From: a virus
Virus record (IMG/VR): IMGVR_UViG_3300032050_000177
Location: 1 to 54,624 of that record
Length of the DNA: 54,624 nucleotides
Direction: 5' to 3' (one strand)
Below, piece after piece: positions 40,205 through 47,409 of the stretch (within the stretch, counting starts at the first letter, position 1; each line of letters begins with the position of its first letter). The notes below the pieces were generated by a model. It was not told where the DNA came from. It saw nothing but the letters and a program-made list of their open reading frames with translations, and did no database searches. The position numbers were made by a program, and so were the translations under genes.

Positions 40205-40393
40205 CTAAAACATTTTTTCGATCTTGTGTGGTTTATTTTCAACGATCTCAATAATAGCATCAGTACAACCTATAATTTCTTCTATGGCGTCTATTACAAT
40301 ATGATGACCGATACTTAAAGAACCAATATTATTGGCTGAAGACTTAATAATATGTGTTAGTTCTAGTAAATCCTTTTTATCAAGATCATTCAT
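40205..40393 (-). CDS. Small helical protein
   Basis: A 62-residue protein (MNDLDKKDLLELTHIIKSSA, IGHHIVIDAIEEIIGCTDAI). ATGA coupling to the upstream tiny gene. All helical; function unknown. Confidence 0.6.
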   Translation of the reverse strand: MNDLDKKDLLELTHIIKSSANNIGSLSIGHHIVIDAIEEIIGCTDAIIEIVENKPHKIEKMF

Positions 40394-40515
40394 TCTTTAA
40401 TCTCTTTAATGTTCTGATACAATTCTATCGCTATGTTTTCTAATTGTTCGATAACTTCTACCGAAACATGATCATTAAGAAAATTTTGGACGGTTTCTCT
40501 GAGTTTGTCGTTCAT
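40390..40515 (-). CDS. Tiny helical protein
   Basis: A 41-residue frame, MNDKLRETVQNFLNDHVSVE then VIEQLENIAIELYQNIKEIK. It starts on the last base of the Tat-like gene and overlaps the next start by ATGA. Both its start (MND) and helical character resemble the neighbour at 40205, perhaps a tandem pair. Confidence 0.5.
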   Translation of the reverse strand: MNDKLRETVQNFLNDHVSVEVIEQLENIAIELYQNIKEIKE

Positions 40516-40967
40516 TATTTATTTTCCTTATAAACTCTTACGCCCCATTGACTTGATCCATAATTATTAGATCCAATAATTGGTTCTGATTTAGAAAATC
40601 CATTTTTTAGATAATAAGCAGATATTGCATTAACAACATGAGAACTTGATACGTTGTATTTTTTAAGCCAATCTACTTCTGTTGATTCAACAACCCATAT
40701 AGGATTATTCTCTTCAAAGCCCAAACCATAAATTCCAATTTTATCATCTGTTACCATATTATCATAACAAATATCAATAGAATATATACGGGAGTTTTTT
40801 GTTTTTATGTTTTCATAATCCATATTTAAAATAAAACTTTCGACAACTTTTGCTGCAACATCCCATCGTGGCAAAAGATCATTATTACTAAAATCAAACT
40901 TATTAAATAGTGGTAATATACCAAAACTTAATAGGCTGTTTTGAAAAAATTCTCTACGAGTATTCAT
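40515..40967 (-). CDS. Protein with twin-arginine-like N-terminus
   Basis: A 150-residue protein starting MNTRREFFQNSLLSFGILPL: TRREFF plus a hydrophobic stretch is close to the Tat export motif S/T-R-R-x-F-x-K. The mature part (DIGIYGLGFEENNPIWVVES-type strands, VVNAISAYYLKNGFSKSEPI) is soluble with no recognised family. Tat substrates are folded before export and often carry cofactors; such a leader is rare in phage proteins. Localisation is inferred from the motif. Confidence 0.6.
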   Translation of the reverse strand: MNTRREFFQNSLLSFGILPLFNKFDFSNNDLLPRWDVAAKVVESFILNMDYENIKTKNSRIYSIDICYDNMVTDDKIGIYGLGFEENNPIWVVESTEVDWLKKYNVSSSHVVNAISAYYLKNGFSKSEPIIGSNNYGSSQWGVRVYKENK

Positions 40968-40970
40968 TAT

Positions 40971-41195
40971 TTATTCTCCACAGAAAATAAAATCTGGATC
41001 AGACCCCTGCTTAATAAGAGCCTGTTCCATTTCATCTCTAGTAATTTCTTCACACTGTTCGCTAATTTGGCCGCTTACTTCTCCAAACTTAATATCATAA
41101 TCTACTTGAGACAAATCCAAAACAGAATATGGAAAATCACTCAATACTTCAACAGTAATAGTTGTGCGATAATATTTTTGTTTATTTTGCGACAT
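40971..41195 (-). CDS. Small unknown protein
   Basis: A 74-residue acidic protein (YYRTTITVEVLSDFPYSVLD, ISEQCEEITRDEMEQALIKQ, DPDFIFCGE). A short ferredoxin-like fold is plausible. GGAGAAT precedes the start. The family resembles short cyanophage proteins; no name. Confidence 0.6.
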   Translation of the reverse strand: MSQNKQKYYRTTITVEVLSDFPYSVLDLSQVDYDIKFGEVSGQISEQCEEITRDEMEQALIKQGSDPDFIFCGE

Positions 41196-41212
41196 TAGTT
41201 ATTCTCCAAATA

Positions 41213-41449
41213 TTAGTCTATAATATGACTTTCAATTTCCATGTCATAATATCCACCACGATAGTATGATGTATCTCCATAACCTTTTCTCGTTGGTTTG
41301 ACTAATTTAGAGTTAGCCACAAACTGCCTCGCCCGGTCTACACTAGAAAATACTCGTACAATTTCTTTGTCTGGATGAGGTGTAAAGTCTCCACCAATAA
41401 TATCTTGATAAACATTCTCTTTTGTTCCAATAATGATAAAAACTTCCAT
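41213..41449 (-). CDS. Small unknown protein
   Basis: A 78-residue protein (MEVFIIIGTKENVYQDIIGG, VFSSVDRARQFVANSKLVKP). The layout V-x-S-S-x-E-xA-x-xF is like a family of small phage proteins that wrap a single alpha-beta domain. One base overlap with the zinc-finger gene. Confidence 0.6.
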   Translation of the reverse strand: MEVFIIIGTKENVYQDIIGGDFTPHPDKEIVRVFSSVDRARQFVANSKLVKPTRKGYGDTSYYRGGYYDMEIESHIID

Positions 41450-41646
41450 TATTCATTCTCCAAATACTTATAGATAAAATCGGCCACTTCCTTATCTTCT
41501 TTCATACATTCATCACATAAAGCATAATTGTCTTGTCTATTATCAAAAACTTTACCACAAATACATTTAGTATGCGTAGCATTTAAGTGTTTACCTAAAT
41601 CATCTAGAGATTCATATTCATAATCACAATAATTACATTTGACCAT
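41449..41646 (-). CDS. Small zinc-finger protein
   Basis: A 65-residue protein with a C2H2 finger (CNYCDYEYESLDDLGKHLNA then TH) and a second CxC..CxxC cluster (KCICGKVF, YALCDECMKE). DNA, RNA or protein binding is expected. Its ATG overlaps the GTG-initiated gene upstream (TAATG). Function unknown. Confidence 0.68.
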   Translation of the reverse strand: MVKCNYCDYEYESLDDLGKHLNATHTKCICGKVFDNRQDNYALCDECMKEDKEVADFIYKYLENE

Positions 41647-41813
41647 TAATTATTCTCCAAATACTTAAGGATAAATTCGGCCAACCCCTTTAAATCTTCC
41701 TTACTAGCATAAGGATAAACATATTCACTACCCATACCTATAAGATATTCACCATCATTATTAAATAGATGAAATACGAAATTTTCACCATTATAAGTAT
41801 TTTTATTTTTCAC
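41646..41813 (-). CDS. Small protein with GTG start
   Basis: A 55-residue frame beginning at GTG (VKNKNTYNGENFVFHLFNND as read), where GTGA overlaps the upstream stop, and ending TAATG on the next start. The end LKGLAEFILKYLENN resembles the ends of the next proteins (DFIYKYLENE), suggesting common ancestry of the C-terminal helix. Function unknown. Confidence 0.55.
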   Translation of the reverse strand: MKNKNTYNGENFVFHLFNNDGEYLIGMGSEYVYPYASKEDLKGLAEFILKYLENN

Positions 41814-41995
41814 GGGTTATTGTCCTTATGAATAATACATAGTAAACCTAGTATAACTATCCAACCCATATTAGGAGGAAAACTATGTTGTGGATCGTCC
41901 ATAAAATTCATGATAGTTCCAAGTAGAACATTAAAATAGAAACTAAGATGTAAAATATTGTAAGTTAAAGATTTATTCAAGATGCTACTATCCAC
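41810..41995 (-). CDS. Small membrane protein
   Basis: A 61-residue protein with hydrophobic segments (YNILHLSFYFNVLLGTIMNF and MGWIVILGLLCIIH). Translation is coupled to the GTG gene downstream by GTGA. Function unknown. Confidence 0.55.
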   Translation of the reverse strand: MDSSILNKSLTYNILHLSFYFNVLLGTIMNFMDDPQHSFPPNMGWIVILGLLCIIHKDNNP

Positions 41996-42297
41996 CCTAT
42001 TTTTATTAAATCTAATCGTATTTCATCTGTAACTTCGCCCTCTCCTACACAACCTTCTAATCCGCTGCCTATGCCAGAACAATACCAATTTAAGTAGTCT
42101 CCAGAGCCTTGTATATCAGATATTATTCCGCCAGCATATCTCCAAGAGCAACTCCAAGGTTGATCGCCTTTTTTAAATACATTATTGCAAAGTGCTGCGT
42201 ATAAGTTCTGACTATAAACATAGCTATTTTTGCATTTAGAAACTATCGTTTCAGAATCATATAAATCATTTTCCAGGCTTGCAGTTTCTATATTCAT
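41977..42297 (-). CDS. Conserved phage protein
   Basis: A 106-residue protein with NLYAALCNNVFKKGDQPWSC and SWRYAGGIISDIQGSGDYLN then WYCSGIGSG, a block I recognise from many phage hypothetical proteins near other conserved small genes. Several Cys and Trp are conserved in that family. Function unknown. ATGA coupling with 42294. Confidence 0.72.
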   Translation of the reverse strand: MNIETASLENDLYDSETIVSKCKNSYVYSQNLYAALCNNVFKKGDQPWSCSWRYAGGIISDIQGSGDYLNWYCSGIGSGLEGCVGEGEVTDEIRLDLIKIGWIVAS

Positions 42298-42671
42298 ACA
42301 TATCCAGCTTTAGCTGCCTCTTCGTCGCATAGTGTTTGCATCCAAGCATTAACAAATTCCCCGTTTACTATCTTTTTTGTTCTTAGCTTGCCCCTTTTAC
42401 CAGTAACTTCGCACGTTATATAACTAATAGCTTCTAACGCACGAAAATATCCAAACAAATATTCATTATATGAGGTACAGTATATTCTAAGTCCACCAAA
42501 CTTCTCTTTAATCTGAACAAATTGATATTGTTTATGGTCTTGCTTAGACCTATGATCCATTTCTTCCGCTGCCATACGAATCAAATCATACCACCCATCT
42601 CCACATTCACAATATGTGAAATTCAGAGTGGGGAAATCTTTTTTTAGTTGATCCATTAATTCTTGTTTCAT
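42294..42671 (-). CDS. Conserved phage protein
   Basis: A 125-residue protein of a common phage family recognised by ECGDGWYDLIRMAAEEMDHR and YQFVQIKEKFGGLRIYCTSY, followed by CEVTGKRGKL-type Cys residues. Function unknown. It is the first gene left of the tRNA cluster. Confidence 0.75.
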   Translation of the reverse strand: MKQELMDQLKKDFPTLNFTYCECGDGWYDLIRMAAEEMDHRSKQDHKQYQFVQIKEKFGGLRIYCTSYNEYLFGYFRALEAISYITCEVTGKRGKLRTKKIVNGEFVNAWMQTLCDEEAAKAGYV

Positions 42672-42687
42672 AATTATACCTTACAAT

Positions 42688-42763
42688 AGCCCCAAGAGGA
42701 ATCGAACCTACAGAAATGATAGTCTATTCCATTTTGTGTATATATTAATATCTCGTTGGGGAG
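42688..42763 (-). tRNA. Degenerate tRNA-like remnant
   Basis: The minus strand shows a tRNA 3' part: T-arm with TTCGATT loop (TAGG-TTCGATT-CCTC) and acceptor TGGGGCT. A possible 5' partner CTCCCCA lies about 70 bases upstream but overlaps the neighbouring tRNA and matches only five of seven bases. No clear 7-base anticodon loop. Probably a decayed tRNA. Confidence 0.35.
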
Positions 42764-42834
42764 TCGAACCCTAGTCATCCGTCCACCATGTTAATGACAT
42801 AGGCTTAGAAGGCCCACGGCGGCTACAACGAGAC
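42750..42834 (-). tRNA. Aberrant tRNA, best read as Arg (TCT)
   Basis: Acceptor GTCTCGT/ACGAGAT and T-arm GGG-TTCGACT-CCC are clear. The stem TGGGC/GCCTA closes a textbook loop CTTCTAA giving anticodon TCT (AGA codons), but then the D region is only about 9 bases and 26 extra bases follow, which could form a GTCAT/ATGAC arm. An alternative anticodon arm CTATG/CATGG leaves U33 missing. The gene may be an inserted or rearranged tRNA; function uncertain. Confidence 0.5.
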
Positions 42835-42861
42835 TCGTTTAACTATTATAGAGGCTACTGC

Positions 42862-43380
42862 ATGAAAGTCAATTGCAAAAACTGTGAAAAAACATTCGAA
42901 AAAACAAAAGCAGAGATTATGAGAACTGAAAATAATTTTTGTAGTAGGAGTTGTGCGGCTAGTTTTAATAATAGAAATACAAAAAGAATAAAAATGAAAC
43001 CAATGGAAAAAACTGTCAAAAAATACTCTAAATGTAATCAGTGCGGTATTGATCTTAATTATAAAAAACGTAGAATGCTATGTGAAGAATGCAAGGACAC
43101 TTCTAAAGATCAAACATTGGCTCAGGTTGCTTATGATAAGCATCATAAATCGTCTTGTTGGGCATTAGTAAGATCAAGAGCAAGGGCTGTAATGAAAAAT
43201 AAAACACAAATTTGTACAAAGTGTGGGTACGATAAACATGTTGAAGTAGCACATATTAAACCAATACAAAGTTTTGAACTTTATACATTGGTATCGGAAG
43301 TAAATGATGAAAACAATTTAATTTTATTATGTCCAAATTGTCATTGGGAATATGATCACGGTCTTTTTACATTAGATTAA
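42862..43380 (+). CDS. HNH homing-type endonuclease, only plus-strand gene
   Basis: A 172-residue HNH protein. CKNCEKTFEKTKAEIMRTEN and CSRSCAASFNNRNTKR form an N-terminal zinc finger, CNQCGIDLNYKKRRMLCEEC another, and ICTKCGYDKHVEVAHIKPIQ plus LILLCPNCHWEYDHG the HNH core with its Cys pairs. Opposite orientation to all neighbours, and location directly between the aberrant tRNA and a conserved gene, are typical of free-standing homing endonucleases inserted in phage genomes. It likely cuts a tRNA-region target in relatives. Confidence 0.9.
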   Translation: MKVNCKNCEKTFEKTKAEIMRTENNFCSRSCAASFNNRNTKRIKMKPMEKTVKKYSKCNQCGIDLNYKKRRMLCEECKDTSKDQTLAQVAYDKHHKSSCWALVRSRARAVMKNKTQICTKCGYDKHVEVAHIKPIQSFELYTLVSEVNDENNLILLCPNCHWEYDHGLFTLD

Positions 43381-43382
43381 TA

Positions 43383-43700
43383 TCAAATATATTTATATTC
43401 TTTTATATCACCATTAGATACTATCTTGCTATCTTCATATTGTGAGGCTACTCGCCTATAAAACTCTTGCTTAATATTTTCTAGTACGCCAGTTATTATA
43501 GCAATCTTGGGATAAGAAACCTTGCCCATTAGACCAGCCGCTATTCTGCTAAAGCTATAGTTAATATCTCCACAAATCTCTAGCAGTTGATCGTTAGTAA
43601 GCTCTTTACCTTCTGCATCAATATTATGTTTAATACAGTTTATCATATCATCAATACAGTGATACAGGCTTGTTCGTCGTTCTTCTTTTATGTATGGCAT
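43383..43700 (-). CDS. DUF6899-type conserved phage protein
   Basis: A 105-residue protein (KEERRTSLYHCIDDMINCIK, CGDINYSFSRIAAGLMG, YPKIAIITGVLENIKQEFYR, YEDSKIVSNGDIKEY). Start RR..ld.i, GDINYxI, and final YExxKxxxNGDI are hallmarks of a family common in cyanophages. Function unknown. It converges with the HNH gene, 2 bases apart. Confidence 0.78.
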   Translation of the reverse strand: MPYIKEERRTSLYHCIDDMINCIKHNIDAEGKELTNDQLLEICGDINYSFSRIAAGLMGKVSYPKIAIITGVLENIKQEFYRRVASQYEDSKIVSNGDIKEYKYI

Positions 43701-43740
43701 AGTTTTTCCTTTGTAAACTTAAAACGTTTTGATATATAGT

Positions 43741-43824
43741 CTCACGGGCGGGATTCGAACCCGCAGTGTTTCTAATGTGGGGGATTTTAAGTCCCCTGTG
43801 TTTCGCCAATTTCACCACCGTGAG
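43741..43824 (-). tRNA. tRNA-Leu (TAA)
   Basis: Acceptor CTCACGG/CCGTGAG, anticodon arm GGGGA-CTTAAAA-TCCCC with anticodon TAA, long variable arm typical of tRNA-Leu, T-arm GCGGG-TTCGAAT-CCCGC. Reads UUA codons, abundant in this AT-rich genome. CCA not encoded. Confidence 0.95.
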
Positions 43825-43835
43825 TGCGTTTACAT

Positions 43836-43864
43836 ATCATATCGCATTATAACAAATCTGTCAT
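43836..43864 (-). promoter_or_regulatory. Likely promoter of tRNA-Leu
   Basis: ATGACA (43859-43864), 17-base spacer, TATGAT (43836-43841), 11 bases before the tRNA. The TGA is also the stop of the gene ending at 43861. Confidence 0.65.
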
Positions 43865-44052
43865 TTAACAAACTCTATTGTCCAATTATCCTTATTTACG
43901 ATCCACTTTTTCACAAGATCAGCATCAATATATTCTCCAACCCTTACATTTAGAGTATTTACAACTTTCTTTACCATAAAAACATTATCGTCACAAATAC
44001 TACTTGGTGGATCACAAAGAACTATCTTAACAGACTTACTTTTTTTAACCAT
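43861..44052 (-). CDS. Small unknown protein
   Basis: A 63-residue protein starting at 44052 (MVKKSKSVKIVLCDPPSSIC) after an AGGAGG site; the longer frame to 44160 overlaps the next gene and is rejected. It has basic start and alternating strands (VNTLNVRVGEYIDADLVKKW). The last codon's TGA forms part of a promoter. No family recognised. Confidence 0.62.
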   Translation of the reverse strand: MVKKSKSVKIVLCDPPSSICDDNVFMVKKVVNTLNVRVGEYIDADLVKKWIVNKDNWTIEFVK

Positions 44053-44062
44053 TTCAATCCTC

Positions 44063-44365
44063 CTAATTAGTGTCTTCATCATCAACAGTCTCAGTATACA
44101 TCGAACCATTGTGTTCGTCAAGTCGAAACAGTGCTGTAAATACAGACCAAAGCTTAGCATGTTTCATTTCATGTAGATTAACAATGCCTTGCAGAGTATT
44201 TACCAAATAATCTGGATCTTCACAAACATTTTCACCCTCAATAACATTCTCCATAATTGTATTCAGATTATCCACAATCTCCATCTGTTTCGTAATAGCA
44301 TCTTCAAGATCAAATCGACTTGGACAACCAAAATCAAAATCAATATTTTCATATTTGTTAGTCAT
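44063..44365 (-). CDS. Small acidic helical protein
   Basis: A 100-residue acidic protein (FDLEDAITKQMEIVDNLNTI, VNLHEMKHAKLWSVFTALFR). Helical throughout; the pattern is often seen in small phage accessory proteins near replication. No name. Confidence 0.62.
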   Translation of the reverse strand: MTNKYENIDFDFGCPSRFDLEDAITKQMEIVDNLNTIMENVIEGENVCEDPDYLVNTLQGIVNLHEMKHAKLWSVFTALFRLDEHNGSMYTETVDDEDTN

Positions 44366-44369
44366 AATT

Positions 44370-44699
44370 TTATCCTATGTTATAGTGTCTAGAAAATTCG
44401 CCCTGTATATCGCTTACAAACTCTGGTTTACCATCATAGTCTGGACCATATATAAAAGACTTTGGAATCTCTTTATATACTCCCTTAGTTTTTGCTTCGT
44501 CCCAATCTAACTGACCATACTTATTCCAGTAAAGGTATTTGTATGTTGCATCCTCTTTTGTTTCTTGAAGCAGTTTTTCCATCATAATACAAAGCTTTTG
44601 CTTAGTTGATTGAGGAATCTTACTCCTAAGAAGATCATTAATAGAGTTTTTGCAGTGAGTCAAAAAATCAATCGATACTTGCTTCCTTAGCTTCTTCAT
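44370..44699 (-). CDS. Unknown phage protein
   Basis: A 109-residue protein (MKKLRKQVSIDFLTHCKNSI, YLYWNKYGQLDWDEAKTKGV). The start lies within the end of the 44668 gene (32-base overlap in another frame). No family recognised. Confidence 0.58.
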   Translation of the reverse strand: MKKLRKQVSIDFLTHCKNSINDLLRSKIPQSTKQKLCIMMEKLLQETKEDATYKYLYWNKYGQLDWDEAKTKGVYKEIPKSFIYGPDYDGKPEFVSDIQGEFSRHYNIG

Positions 44700-44910
44700 C
44701 CTCTAGCTCCTGTTCATTTATAGCGATATATGCTACCCATCCAGTATCCATGTTCTCAGTTGCTTCAACTAGAAGCTCCGTAAGGCCACCAGCAAATAAT
44801 TCGCCAGTGGAATAATCAAAAATATTTACAGATTCTTCAAGAAAGTGTTTATTATTTCTAGCCTGTTTATTAATAAAGTTCTTAAGTTCTCGCCAAGTCA
44901 TTTTAGTCAT
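44668..44910 (-). CDS. Small unknown protein, first of its operon
   Basis: An 80-residue acidic protein (MTKMTWRELKNFINKQARNN, VNIFDYSTGELFAGGLTELL). The start is preceded by GAGGAG; a second ATG lies 9 bases in. MTWxELKxxI and VxVFDxxTGE are typical of a phage family of small alpha-beta proteins. Driven by the 44935-44963 promoter. Confidence 0.65.
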   Translation of the reverse strand: MTKMTWRELKNFINKQARNNKHFLEESVNIFDYSTGELFAGGLTELLVEATENMDTGWVAYIAINEQELEDEEAKEASID

Positions 44911-44934
44911 TTTAGTAATTTTCTCCTCGTATGT

Positions 44935-44963
44935 ATTTTAGCTTATCGACATTCCATTGTCAA
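44935..44963 (-). promoter_or_regulatory. Sigma70-type promoter overlapping a stop codon
   Basis: TTGACA (44958-44963), 17-base spacer, TAAAAT (44935-44940). TGA within the -35 is the stop codon of the 44960 gene. Confidence 0.8.
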
Positions 44964-45259
44964 GAGCTTGAAACATTTTCTTCAATCTTCACAATGTTTA
45001 TTCTCATAAATTGATTAGAATACCTATTTGGATCAGCAAGTCCGCTGTCTATATAATTCTTGAATGTCATGTAGAACCCTCTATCATCCTTACAAAGTAT
45101 TGCCCCAACCTTTTCATTGAGAACAACGGGACGGCCATCTTCAACGTATTTATATTGATTATGATCCACAACCATGTCGCTAGTGCTACCAAAATGAGTT
45201 TTAGTAGTAACTGATGTGCCCGTTTGATGAACTGGTGCCTTATAATGCTTCTTAGCCAT
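44960..45259 (-). CDS. Unknown phage protein
   Basis: A 99-residue basic protein (MAKKHYKAPVHQTGTSVTTK, TSDMVVDHNQYKYVEDGRPV). Beta-rich; no family recognised. An AAGGAG site precedes the start, and its stop codon is inside the -35 of the next promoter. Confidence 0.62.
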   Translation of the reverse strand: MAKKHYKAPVHQTGTSVTTKTHFGSTSDMVVDHNQYKYVEDGRPVVLNEKVGAILCKDDRGFYMTFKNYIDSGLADPNRYSNQFMRINIVKIEENVSSS

Positions 45260-45589
45260 TTATATCTCCTTTAGATTACCAAAAACCATACAATTCTTAT
45301 CTTCGTCCCAACTAGCAGCTAAATCTCCGCTAGATGCCATTTTACATAATTTTATACCTAATACCCAATCGTTAATCTCTTTAAATATCTTTTGCAATAT
45401 CATTGCATTAATAAGATATTCTCCATTTTTTTCTACGCAGTATTGTCTAATAAGTGATCTTACTTCTTTAGGCTTAATATATGTTCTAAATTCATCTAGT
45501 GGGATATCCATATTGTGAGCAACATCCCTTCCTATATGTCTAGACATTTTTCTAATGTCTTTTATTTGCACCATTGGATCATTATACAT
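45260..45589 (-). CDS. Unknown phage protein
   Basis: A 109-residue protein (RKMSRHIGRDVAHNMDIPLD, EVRSLIRQYCVEKNGEYLIN, WVLGIKLCKMASSGDLAASW). Mostly helical; the C-terminal GDLAASWDEDKNCMVFG pattern resembles small phage regulators of unknown function. It overlaps the UV endonuclease gene by 8 bases. Confidence 0.65.
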   Translation of the reverse strand: MYNDPMVQIKDIRKMSRHIGRDVAHNMDIPLDEFRTYIKPKEVRSLIRQYCVEKNGEYLINAMILQKIFKEINDWVLGIKLCKMASSGDLAASWDEDKNCMVFGNLKEI

Positions 45590-46490
45590 ATGATATCTCC
45601 TGTATAAACTTGCTTATAGCTTTGTCTTTCATTTTTAATTCGAAGTCAAGATCAAAGTCTAAGTCGTATGTATTGAAAGTATTATATGCGTAGTCTGCGT
45701 GTGCCCTTGGATTGTTTCCAGCCCTACTCTCGCTGTAGTGGAATAGGGGCTTGTAATCGCCCCAAGTGGCGTGGCAGGCCAGTATAGCCTGTTCCTCAGT
45801 CAAACCGTCTGGATGGCAGGTATGATGCAAGTAGTCGAACGTGATCGGTATATTTGTAGCAGGATGAAATATCTCTGTCAACTCTTTAACTGACCAGCAA
45901 TTTACTTTATCGTCATTCTCAATAACCAGTCTGCTACGGCAATTGTCATCAAGGCGAGAATAATTGGAGAGAAATCTAGTAATAATGGTATCATGGTCGC
46001 CACTCTTATTATGTACGTGTAAATTTATGGGAGATCGGTAGTCTGCTGGACAACCTATACGATCCATGAAAGATGAATAAAAATTAAGTTCTGTAATAGT
46101 CTTTTCGACTGCCGCACTATTGGTTGAGGCTAATACGTTGAATTCGCTGGGATGACAAGATATGCGAATATTACTAGATTTTATAGTGTCCTCTAGAACG
46201 TCAAAGCTATATTCAATATCGTCATAATTTGGCAGATCTGTAAGCTCTATATTAGCCTCATCATATGTAATGAGAGGAAATAGGTCACTACTAATACGGT
46301 AGCAATAATCATTTATGGCACAATATTTGATTATCTCATTGGTAACGCACATATTATTATATATGCGGTCGCCAAGAATTGATAGTGCCTCTTCTCTAGG
46401 TAGGCTAGAGAATCGTTTGTATGTCATCGTCTGAAACTTAATATCTTGCTCTTGGAGCTTAATAGATATGCAACATAGTCCGTATTTCAT
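45582..46490 (-). CDS. UV damage endonuclease UvdE/UvsE
   Basis: A 302-residue TIM-barrel UV damage endonuclease. MKYGLCCISIKLQEQ is the family start; ISCHPSEFNVLASTN, RLVIENDDKVNCWSVKELTE, PITFDYLHHTCHPDGL and NPRAHADYAYNTF carry the metal ligands. The enzyme nicks DNA 5' of pyrimidine dimers, an alternative to nucleotide excision. It starts 6 bases after a -10 box, with no ribosome site: a leaderless mRNA is predicted. Useful to a phage exposed to sunlight. Confidence 0.93.
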   Translation of the reverse strand: MKYGLCCISIKLQEQDIKFQTMTYKRFSSLPREEALSILGDRIYNNMCVTNEIIKYCAINDYCYRISSDLFPLITYDEANIELTDLPNYDDIEYSFDVLEDTIKSSNIRISCHPSEFNVLASTNSAAVEKTITELNFYSSFMDRIGCPADYRSPINLHVHNKSGDHDTIITRFLSNYSRLDDNCRSRLVIENDDKVNCWSVKELTEIFHPATNIPITFDYLHHTCHPDGLTEEQAILACHATWGDYKPLFHYSESRAGNNPRAHADYAYNTFNTYDLDFDLDFELKMKDKAISKFIQEISYV

Positions 46491-46496
46491 TTTTGT

Positions 46497-46524
46497 ATTC
46501 TACCATCCCTAGTTTAGTTGTCAA
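46497..46524 (-). promoter_or_regulatory. Promoter for leaderless UV endonuclease mRNA
   Basis: TTGACA (46519-46524), 16-base spacer, TAGAAT (46497-46502). Only 6 bases separate the -10 from the ATG, so transcription should start at or next to the start codon. Confidence 0.8.
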
Positions 46525-47125
46525 GTGCGTATTTTTTGTACAATGTGTTAATTTTTTGCAATAAATCTTTTGGCGTGTTATCAATAATAAACTGATTATC
46601 ATTATCCGTTATATATGCTTGTAGTTCATCATATAAAACATCTTTATGATATCCTTTATCTAGAATATACTTAGATATTTTACTAATATGTTGCTTATTG
46701 GCATAGAATATATTGTTAATAGATTGAGTATAATTGCTATCAAAATAATACAGAGCATGAGCCAACTCATGCCTAATTGTACTATCGTCATTAGCCCCTA
46801 TAATATAAAACTTATCTGTTCTATACTTAAATAGATTAACGAGGCTAGATTCTTGATCTGTTAGAGGATCAAATAGGCCACATTTAAATGGCTCTAAAAT
46901 ATAACTTGGAAAGTTAAAGCCAGACCAATCTAGGTGGTAAGTGTCACCACCATATTCTTGAGAATACCAGTTAAGATATTTGCCCCTTGTGAATATATTT
47001 CTTCTAAAGTTCTCATTGGGGCTTTCATAGTATTCTTGAAATCTCATGAAAGTCTGACCTAATTCCTCTTGGGAATCCGCAGACACAAGAACACTGTTAA
47101 ATTTTTGTGGTTTTACGTGTAGCAT
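46514..47125 (-). CDS. HExxH metallopeptidase-like phage protein
   Basis: A 203-residue protein. STIRHELAHALYYFDSNYTQ holds HELAH (His119, Glu120, His123), the zincin motif, and VLYDELQAYI supplies a likely third ligand Glu. Cyanophages encode relatives of this layout (GYHKDVLYDELQAYI). Probably a cytoplasmic zinc peptidase acting on host proteins; target unknown. It ends within the region of the UV endonuclease promoter. Confidence 0.75.
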   Translation of the reverse strand: MLHVKPQKFNSVLVSADSQEELGQTFMRFQEYYESPNENFRRNIFTRGKYLNWYSQEYGGDTYHLDWSGFNFPSYILEPFKCGLFDPLTDQESSLVNLFKYRTDKFYIIGANDDSTIRHELAHALYYFDSNYTQSINNIFYANKQHISKISKYILDKGYHKDVLYDELQAYITDNDNQFIIDNTPKDLLQKINTLYKKYALDN

Positions 47126-47142
47126 AGCCTTTCTCCCAATGT

Positions 47143-47170
47143 ATTATACATCGGCCAAAGGCGTTGTCAA
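47143..47170 (-). promoter_or_regulatory. Sigma70-type promoter overlapping a stop codon
   Basis: TTGACA (47165-47170), 16-base spacer, TATAAT (47143-47148). The TGA in the -35 is the stop of the 47167 gene. A GGGAGAAAGG ribosome site precedes the 47125 start. Confidence 0.85.
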
Positions 47171-47409
47171 CCTTGATTTTTTTTCCAAGAGAACAAACTA
47201 TTTAGATAAGCTTTTCTTTTTGTGCAATTACACTCTTTAAGCCCGAACCACTCTTTGAATCTTTCCTCAGTAATACCAAAAGTCTTTAATACATTCTCTA
47301 CAACATCGCCCAATCCTATTACATTTGGATCTAAATGGCTAGATGGACTCACTCCTAGCTTCTCTAATTCTGTTATTACTACGTCCATTTCTTCTTTAAT
47401 GTCTGCCAT
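47167..47409 (-). CDS. Conserved small phage protein with Cys pair
   Basis: An 80-residue protein (NVLKTFGITEERFKEWFGLK then ECNCTKRKAYLNSLF) of a phage type with the sequence FGITEExFKxWFGLKxCxCxxRK. A CxC motif may bind metal or partner protein. Two tandem copies of AAAAGGGAGAAAAAA precede the ATG, a duplicated Shine-Dalgarno. Function unknown. Confidence 0.72.
   Translation of the reverse strand: MADIKEEMDVVITELEKLGVSPSSHLDPNVIGLGDVVENVLKTFGITEERFKEWFGLKECNCTKRKAYLNSLFSWKKNQG

Noticed and set aside
46514-47125. ABC transporter label sometimes given to relatives
   Set aside because: No Walker motifs; HELAH indicates a zincin instead.
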